38,011 nt of DNA from NCBI GenBank assembly GCA_902579605.1, contig CACHHD010000007.1, positions 1-38,011 on the forward strand, read 5' to 3'. Made by a program: the position numbers and the translations under genes. Positions 32,847-38,011 of the stretch are shown piece after piece (within the stretch, counting starts at the first letter, position 1; each line of letters opens with the position of its first letter). The notes under the pieces were generated by a model, which worked only from the letters and a program-made list of their open reading frames with translations, was not told the origin of the DNA and searched no databases. The stretch comes from an uncultured Pelagibacteraceae bacterium (lineage in GTDB: Bacteria; Pseudomonadota; Alphaproteobacteria; Pelagibacterales; Pelagibacteraceae).

Positions 32847-34463
32847 ATGACTAAATACAACTTTTGGTTTTTTAGCTCATTAATAATTGCATTGGTAGTT
32901 GCAATGCCAATTATCACTGTATTTTTTAGTTTTTTTTCTGAAACTAGTAATTATTTTACCGTATTAAAAAATACGTTTCTATTTGATTATATAAATAATT
33001 CATTAATAATTTTAATTTCAGTTTTGTTTATAACACTTTTATTAGGTGTTATTTCAGCTTATTTCATATCATTTTATGAATTTCCATTATGTAACTTTTT
33101 TAGTTGGGCTTTAATTTTAGCGTTTGCAATACCGGGATATATATTTGCTTTTTCTATAATTGCTTTTTTTGAAAACTATGGAACTGCCTATACGATACTC
33201 ACGAATATATTTGGTGAATATAATTATAACCCGCATATACCTAAATTAGATGGAATATTAGGATCAATTATAGCTATTAGTTTTTCTTTATTTCCATATG
33301 TTTATGTTTTAACAAGATCATCATTTTTCTTCCAATCAAACAACTATATCGAAGTAGGTCAAAATTTGGGTTTATCAGAAAGTGAAACTATATTTAAAAT
33401 TATTTTACCCTCTGCCAGACCAGCAATTATTGCTGGCTTAGCTTTAGTTGCAATGGAATGTTTATCCGACTTTGGAACGGTATCAATTTTTAGTGTCTCA
33501 ACTTTAACTACTGGAATTTATAATTCCTGGCTATCTTTTGATGATCTTAATTCCGCTAATCAAATTTCATTTATTCTTTTGATATTTATATTAGCTTTAT
33601 TATCTATTGAAATTTATTCCAGAAAAGAAGCAAGGTATCACCAGCCAGGCAGAGGTTTCAAACCAATTAACAAAATTAAACTTAGCGGGAAAAAATCTTA
33701 TGTAGCATTTTCTTTTTGCTTGTTCGTTTTTTTTATAAGTTTTATTTTTCCAGTTTCACAGATGATTTACTGGACTTTAAAATTTCCTAAATACTTACAA
33801 GATATAAATATTTTGAAAATTAATTTAAATACCATGTATTTGGTTGGCCTCGCTAGCTTGGTACTAGTTTTTATTTCATTATTTATTAATTATGGAAGCA
33901 GAATATCAAAAAGTAAGATTTTAAATTATTTAACTAATTTTTCAATCTCAGGATATGCTATTCCGGGAGTAATTTTGGCTGTTGCGTTTATAACTTTATT
34001 TTCGAACTTCAGTGATTTAATAAACGAAAATACCAACCTTGGAAGTACTAAAAAAATATTTATTGGCTCTATATTTGGATTAGTGCTAGCATATTTTATA
34101 AGATTCTTTTCTCTTTCTTTTAATGGAATTAAATCAAGTTATGAAAAAATAAATAACTCAATTGATGAAAGTGCATATTTACTTGGTTATTCTAAAATTA
34201 AGACTTTTTCAAAAATCCATGTTCCATATTTAAAAAACAATATAATTTTAATTGTAGTCCTTATATCATTAGAAATAATAAAAGAGTTACCAATTACAAT
34301 GATTCTAAGACCTTTCAACTTTGAGACTTTTGCAACACAGGCTTATGTGTATGCATCTCAAGATTTATTAGAAGCTGCGGCATTACCTTCTTTATTTCTT
34401 ATTGGCTGGGCAACTATCCTCATAATATTTTCTTCAAAATATATACTTTCACAAAAAAACTAA
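32847..34463 (+). CDS. fbpB: Ferric iron ABC transporter permease (fused double domain)
   Basis: An inner-membrane permease of 538 residues, about 12 hydrophobic helices, in two homologous halves, as usual for FbpB/SfuB. In the first half 'LSESETIFKIILPSARPAI' is the EAA-type docking loop and 'MECLSDFGTVSIF' is a strong family signature. In the second half 'LGYSKIKTFSKIHVPYLKN' is the matching loop and 'EIIKELPITMILRPFNFETF' is the conserved end block. It is preceded without gap by the small Cys-rich gene and followed after 12 bases by the ATPase. Confidence 0.94.
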   Translation: MTKYNFWFFSSLIIALVVAMPIITVFFSFFSETSNYFTVLKNTFLFDYINNSLIILISVLFITLLLGVISAYFISFYEFPLCNFFSWALILAFAIPGYIFAFSIIAFFENYGTAYTILTNIFGEYNYNPHIPKLDGILGSIIAISFSLFPYVYVLTRSSFFFQSNNYIEVGQNLGLSESETIFKIILPSARPAIIAGLALVAMECLSDFGTVSIFSVSTLTTGIYNSWLSFDDLNSANQISFILLIFILALLSIEIYSRKEARYHQPGRGFKPINKIKLSGKKSYVAFSFCLFVFFISFIFPVSQMIYWTLKFPKYLQDINILKINLNTMYLVGLASLVLVFISLFINYGSRISKSKILNYLTNFSISGYAIPGVILAVAFITLFSNFSDLINENTNLGSTKKIFIGSIFGLVLAYFIRFFSLSFNGIKSSYEKINNSIDESAYLLGYSKIKTFSKIHVPYLKNNIILIVVLISLEIIKELPITMILRPFNFETFATQAYVYASQDLLEAAALPSLFLIGWATILIIFSSKYILSQKN

Positions 34464-34475
34464 TATAATCTAAAA

Positions 34476-35546
34476 ATGTCAAATCGATTTTTTGAAATAA
34501 AAAATGGTAACTTTGTTGCAAGTGAAAAAAATAAAGTTAATAACGTAAATCTTAAAATAGAAAAAAAAGGAGAAATCGTTTCTCTGTTAGGTCCTTCAGG
34601 TGTGGGTAAAACAACTATCTTAAGAACTATTGCTGGATTACAAAAATTGAGTAGTGGTGAGATCTATCTAAAGGATAGATTAGTTTCTTCTGAAGAAGTT
34701 CATATTGAACCTGAAAAAAGAAATATAGCTTTGTCGTTTCAAGATAATTCACTATTCCCAAATTACAAAGTCATCGATAATATAAATTTTGGTAAAAAAA
34801 GATCTAATGGTAATGGTTTTTCCTATGAAGCAGAAGATATTATAAAATTACTTCATATTGAACCTATTTTAGAAAAGTTTCCTCATCAAATAAGCGCTGG
34901 TGAAGCACAAAGAGTATCTTTAGCTAGATCCTTAATGTCTAAACCTGATTTATTATTATTAGACGAGCCGTTTTCTAATATTGATCAAAATTTAAAAGAA
35001 GAAATACAATATTCAGTAAAGAAATTATTAAAAAAAATAAACCTCACAACTATAATTGTAACTCACGACTCTTACGAAGCATTTTCGCTTGCTGACAGAT
35101 GTGGGATAATACTTAATCAGGAGCTAAAACAATACGATGTACCTTATAATGTTCACCACGAACCCAACTCATTAGAGGTAGCAAAATTTTTAAATAAAGG
35201 TGTTTTTGTCGATGTTAAAGTTGTTACCAATGATTGTGCTGTTCATAGTTTACAACATAAAGAACTAGGAGAGATAAGAGGAAAGCTTCTTAAAAACTAT
35301 CCAACTGGCAAAAGTGTAAAGTTATTATTGCAGCCAGAAGATCTTATTCATGACGATCAGAGCAAGCTCAAACTGGAAGTAGTTGATAGAAAATTTAGAG
35401 GTACTAACTTTATATACACTTTAAAAACGCAAAAAGGTGAACATATCCCTGTTTTCGTTCACTCTCACCATATTCATCAACATGAAAAATCTGAAAAGTT
35501 TGGTATAAGAACTCCTATTTTTATTGACCATTTAGTTTGTTTTTAA
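34476..35546 (+). CDS. fbpC: Ferric iron ABC transporter ATPase
   Basis: Powers iron import, 356 residues. Walker A 'GPSGVGKTT', Walker B 'LLLLDEPFSNID' and the switch histidine 'VTHDSYEAF' are intact. The signature reads 'ISAGEAQR' where most relatives have LSGGQ, a mild variant. The C-terminal third (about 235-356) is a regulatory region ending with a His-rich stretch 'FVHSHHIHQHEKSE', which could bind metal. The last gene of the importer; a MetF-like gene follows 12 bases later and may be on the same mRNA. Confidence 0.93.
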   Translation: MSNRFFEIKNGNFVASEKNKVNNVNLKIEKKGEIVSLLGPSGVGKTTILRTIAGLQKLSSGEIYLKDRLVSSEEVHIEPEKRNIALSFQDNSLFPNYKVIDNINFGKKRSNGNGFSYEAEDIIKLLHIEPILEKFPHQISAGEAQRVSLARSLMSKPDLLLLDEPFSNIDQNLKEEIQYSVKKLLKKINLTTIIVTHDSYEAFSLADRCGIILNQELKQYDVPYNVHHEPNSLEVAKFLNKGVFVDVKVVTNDCAVHSLQHKELGEIRGKLLKNYPTGKSVKLLLQPEDLIHDDQSKLKLEVVDRKFRGTNFIYTLKTQKGEHIPVFVHSHHIHQHEKSEKFGIRTPIFIDHLVCF

Positions 35547-35558
35547 TTATATATAAAT

Positions 35559-36296
35559 ATGAAATTTTCTTTAGAAATAACTTCTAAAACAGATCTTTCC
35601 ACTTTACCTGGACTTAAAGATGTTTATGTTACCATGTTACCTGGAACCGATTATAAAGAAGTAGCAGAAAAAGCCGACGAGTTAATAAAATCTGGGTATA
35701 ACCCGATCCCTCATTTCCCTGCCAGATCTATTAAAGATCTAAATGAGCTAAAAGAATATACTAAAATGTGTAAAGATTCTGGCGTAAAACAAGCTTTAGT
35801 AATAGGCGGAGGAAGAGAACCAATAGGTGAATACCACTGCTCGTTGCAATTATTAGAAACTGGATTATTCGAAGGTATGAAGATAGGAATTGCTGGACAC
35901 CCTGAGGGTTCCCCTGATATATCCGATTCAGAATTAGAAAAAGCTATGAAAGAAAAAACTCCTCTCGCCGATTACATTGTTACACAATGGCTTTTGGATC
36001 CATCGACTATAGCTAATTTCATTTCTAAACAATCACTTCCAGTTCATGTTGGAATTACCGGTCCTTTAAAAATAAGCAGCTTATTGAAGTTTGCGAGTAT
36101 TGTTGGGGCAAAAAATTCTATAAATTTTCTTAAATCTAATACATCTAAAGCATTAGATTTATTGAAGCCTAAAGATCCTAATGAATTAATAAATAATTTA
36201 AAGAAAGTAACGCAGCACTTTCATATTTATACTTTTGGAGGACTTAAGGAAACTAACAAATGGTTAATTGAAAATAACTATGCCGAAGAAAAGTAA
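35559..36296 (+). CDS. Methylenetetrahydrofolate reductase-like protein
   Basis: A 245-residue relative of MetF, somewhat shorter than the E. coli enzyme (about 296). MetF-type features are the opening 'FSLEITSKTD', 'PHFPARSIKDLNEL', 'ALVIGGGREPIGEY' and 'IGIAGHPEGSPDI', followed by 'DYIVTQWLLDPSTIANFI'. These are the flavin/folate barrel segments. It overlaps the GcvT-like gene by 17 bases, so the two are translationally coupled. This suggests it reduces or handles the methylene- or methyl-folate formed when the partner demethylates its substrate, instead of serving methionine synthesis only. FAD dependence is assumed from the family. Confidence 0.83.
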   Translation: MKFSLEITSKTDLSTLPGLKDVYVTMLPGTDYKEVAEKADELIKSGYNPIPHFPARSIKDLNELKEYTKMCKDSGVKQALVIGGGREPIGEYHCSLQLLETGLFEGMKIGIAGHPEGSPDISDSELEKAMKEKTPLADYIVTQWLLDPSTIANFISKQSLPVHVGITGPLKISSLLKFASIVGAKNSINFLKSNTSKALDLLKPKDPNELINNLKKVTQHFHIYTFGGLKETNKWLIENNYAEEK

Positions 36297-37689
36297 AAAA
36301 AACAAGACTTCAAAATCTAAAAAAAAATTTAAATTAATATCTTTAAAAACCGAAAAAGTTAATTATGACAAGGTTAGACATGAAACTTCTGTTGATCAAT
36401 CAGATAGACATGTTCCTTACAATTTAAGACAAAGCGGTCCAACAAAAGTAGAAATGCTTATATCAACGAGGGTAAGAAAATCACCTTACTGGCATTTATC
36501 AATGAAAGCTGGATGTTGGAGAGCTACTGTCTACAATAGAATATATCATCCCAGAGGTTATGTAAGACCTGAAAAGGGTGGGGCGATGGTTGAATATCAT
36601 GCAATTAAAAATCATGTAACAATGTGGAACGTTGCGGTAGAACGTCAAATTAGAGTAAAGGGACCAGACGCAGAAAAATTTGTGGACTATGTAATAACAA
36701 GAGATGCAACGAAAATTTCACCTATGAGAGGTCGTTATGTTATTTTATGTAATTACAAAGGTGGAGTGTTAAATGATCCTGTTTTACTAAGAATTTCAAA
36801 AGATGAATTTTGGTTTAGCTTATCTGACTCAGATATTGGTCTTTATTTGCAAGGAGTTAACGCAGATAAAAGATTTGATGTTGAAATAGATGAAATTGAT
36901 TCATGTCCGGTTCAAATACAAGGACCAAAGTCAAAAGCATTAATGAAAGATTTAACTGGTGATCAAGTAGATTTTGATAATATGCCTTTTTACGGTTTAG
37001 CAGAGGCTAAAATAGGTGGTCGGAGCTGTGTTATATCTCAATCTGGTTTTTCTGGTGAAGCTGGTTATGAAATATATTTAAGAAATGCAACTCTATATGC
37101 TGAAGACATGTGGAACGCAGTTCTTAAAGCAGGAAAAAAACATAAGTTAATGGTTATAGCGCCGGCTCATCATAGACGTATTCAAGCTGGAATTTTATCT
37201 TGGGGCCAGGATTTAGATCATGAAACAAATCCATTTCAATGTAATTTAGGATATCAAGTTTCATTATCTGGTAAAGGTGTTTGGGATAAAAAAACTGATT
37301 ATGTAGGTAAAGAAGCTTTAGAAAAAATGAAAACGCAATTAAAGAATGGGGAGAAACCTTATAAATTACAATTAGTTGGGTTAGAACTTGGAGGAAAACC
37401 GATAGAAGATTATGCAAATGACTTCTATTTAATATCAAACAGCGATGGAGGTAAACCTGTTGGATACATTACTTCACCATGGTATCATCCTGAAAAAGGA
37501 ACTAACATTGCAATGGGATATGTTCCTTATGAAGGTCATTTGAGTGCAACTGGTTTTCCAATTGGTAATTTGGGAAAAAAATATAAAGTCCATTTACCAA
37601 AAAAGTACTCAAGTAAAGCAGTAGATGCTGTTGTAGTGAAAGTACCATTTACACAATCATTTAATGCTAATACAAGAGAAGTCTCTTAG
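36280..37689 (+). CDS. GcvT/DmdA-family folate-dependent methyltransferase
   Basis: A 469-residue protein of the aminomethyltransferase (GcvT) superfamily. From the ATG at 36280 it starts with a lysine-rich tail (about 1-25), then 'TRVRKSPYWHLSMKAGCW', 'MWNVAVERQIRVKGPDA', 'VQIQGPKSKALM' and 'SGFSGEAGYEIYL'. The last two are the folate-binding domain motifs. A C-terminal beta-barrel ends near 'VDAVVVKVPF'. It is longer than DmdA (about 370) and than GcvT. Related proteins remove methyl groups from DMSP, dimethylglycine or similar compounds with tetrahydrofolate as acceptor. The MetF-like neighbour fits that. The substrate is not decided by sequence. An upstream TTG at 36268 is a less likely start. 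Confidence 0.85.
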   Translation: MPKKSKKNKTSKSKKKFKLISLKTEKVNYDKVRHETSVDQSDRHVPYNLRQSGPTKVEMLISTRVRKSPYWHLSMKAGCWRATVYNRIYHPRGYVRPEKGGAMVEYHAIKNHVTMWNVAVERQIRVKGPDAEKFVDYVITRDATKISPMRGRYVILCNYKGGVLNDPVLLRISKDEFWFSLSDSDIGLYLQGVNADKRFDVEIDEIDSCPVQIQGPKSKALMKDLTGDQVDFDNMPFYGLAEAKIGGRSCVISQSGFSGEAGYEIYLRNATLYAEDMWNAVLKAGKKHKLMVIAPAHHRRIQAGILSWGQDLDHETNPFQCNLGYQVSLSGKGVWDKKTDYVGKEALEKMKTQLKNGEKPYKLQLVGLELGGKPIEDYANDFYLISNSDGGKPVGYITSPWYHPEKGTNIAMGYVPYEGHLSATGFPIGNLGKKYKVHLPKKYSSKAVDAVVVKVPFTQSFNANTREVS

Positions 37690-37690
37690 A

Positions 37691-37767
37691 GCGCCCTTAG
37701 CTCAGTTGGATAGAGCATCGGTTTTCTAAACCGAGGGTCGTAGGTTCGAATCCTTCAGGGCGCGCCA
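37691..37767 (+). tRNA. tRNA-Arg (anticodon UCU)
   Basis: The acceptor stem GCGCCCT pairs with AGGGCGC (37757-37763), then discriminator G and encoded CCA (37765-37767). The anticodon stem TCGGT/ACCGA encloses TTTCTAA with anticodon TCT at 37725-37727. The T loop is GTTCGAATC. It begins one base after the stop codon of the GcvT-like gene. Confidence 0.97.
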
Positions 37768-37772
37768 TTTAA

Positions 37773-38011
37773 ATGAGAAAAAAACTTTATTTTGGAAGAA
37801 TAAAATCGAGAAAAATATCAAAAAATAAAGAAAATAACTTTAAATATTTCTTAAAAAATAACAATATTAATAAATTAAACTTACAAAAAAATTTTATACT
37901 AGAGGTTGGTATTGGAATGGGTGAAAACTTAATTCATTTATCCAGAAAAAATACACAAAAATATATTATTGGTGTAGATCCTTTTAAGAATGGTATGGTA
38001 AATGTTTCAAA
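37773..38011 (+). CDS. trmB: tRNA (guanine-N7)-methyltransferase TrmB, partial
   Basis: The first 79 codons of a gene running off the right edge. After a basic N-terminus, 'FILEVGIGMGENLIHLSRKN' is the SAM-binding motif I, with the 'EVG.G.GE' pattern of TrmB, and 'IIGVDPFKNGM' matches the motif containing the acidic SAM ribose ligand (consensus 'G.E....G'; here D). TrmB forms m7G46 in tRNA. The gene starts five bases after tRNA-Arg. The family call is good, though the missing C-terminus keeps it short of certain. Confidence 0.82.
   Translation, partial: MRKKLYFGRIKSRKISKNKENNFKYFLKNNNINKLNLQKNFILEVGIGMGENLIHLSRKNTQKYIIGVDPFKNGMVNVS

Noticed and set aside
35547-35558. A glycine riboswitch, common in SAR11, before the MetF/GcvT genes
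   Set aside because: Only 12 bases separate fbpC from the MetF-like gene, and no aptamer-like structure fits in this or other gaps I examined.
36268-36279. TTG start giving a longer GcvT-like protein; similarly TTG at 27056 for zur and a start at 3765 for the MalG-type permease
   Set aside because: In each case a nearby ATG gives a more natural N-terminus and a normal overlap or gap with the preceding gene.
5052-37767. The two tRNA genes as attachment sites of a genomic island
   Set aside because: No integrase, no repeated tRNA 3' ends and no change in base composition; both tRNAs are intact and flanked by housekeeping genes.

Overview
The window is strongly AT-rich, tightly packed DNA from a streamlined marine alphaproteobacterium, most likely a SAR11 (Pelagibacterales) relative. 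The evidence is very short intergenic gaps, many start/stop overlaps (TAATG, ATGA), and a gene content dominated by periplasmic-binding-protein transporters for osmolytes, glycerol and metals. There are no insertion sequences, phage genes, CRISPR arrays or clear pseudogenes. The subclade cannot be fixed from the sequence. A 6-phosphofructokinase-family gene beside pyruvate kinase and GAPDH is notable, because the Entner-Doudoroff-type coastal SAR11 strains are described as lacking phosphofructokinase.

Layout. (1) 1-4973: a carbohydrate-type (MalEFGK/Ugp) ABC importer, with its ATPase divergent and cut by the window edge. Its two permeases have unusual extra domains. (2) 5052-7342: tRNA-Leu(UAA), NAD kinase and a TrkH-type potassium transporter. 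(3) 7345-16916: a glycerol module with a divergent NAD(P)-dependent glycerol-3-phosphate dehydrogenase, glycerol kinase, the six-gene Glp ABC glycerol importer (glpV, S, T, P, Q, U) and GAPDH. (4) 16913-20048: pyruvate kinase with a coupled 53-residue protein on the minus strand, then a phosphofructokinase and a YjbQ-family protein on the plus strand. (5) 20062-24405: an Anbu proteasome-like protease divergent from a circularly permuted ATP-grasp protein, then a phosphatase/synthase pair for glucosylglycerate-type osmolyte synthesis from 3-phosphoglycerate. (6) 24423-27469: the zinc locus znuA / znuCB-zur with two Zur boxes. (7) 27529-31262: tandem ProX-type betaine-binding proteins, a ProW permease and a convergent BASS-family transporter. 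The BASS promoter carries a perfect copy of the zinc-locus operator. (8) 31377-35546: a Fur-box-controlled ferric iron importer (FbpABC) with an added 54-residue cysteine-rich protein. (9) 35559-38011: a MetF-like / GcvT-like one-carbon pair, tRNA-Arg(UCU) and the start of trmB.

How the genes fit together. Glycerol is taken up, phosphorylated and oxidised, and its carbon can flow through GAPDH to 3-phosphoglycerate, which feeds both pyruvate kinase and the glucosylglycerate pair. Compatible-solute uptake, osmolyte synthesis and potassium transport make osmotic balance a second theme. Zinc and iron importers with recognisable operators make metal limitation a third.

The most interesting signals are: the shared Zur operator in front of a BASS transporter; the complementary degeneration of GlpS and GlpT ATPase motifs, predicting an importer with one consensus ATP site; the beta-sandwich-like (DUF11-like) insertion in a MalF-type permease; and the small Cys-rich gene inside the iron operon. 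No single unambiguous new system is visible; these are partial novelties within known pathways.
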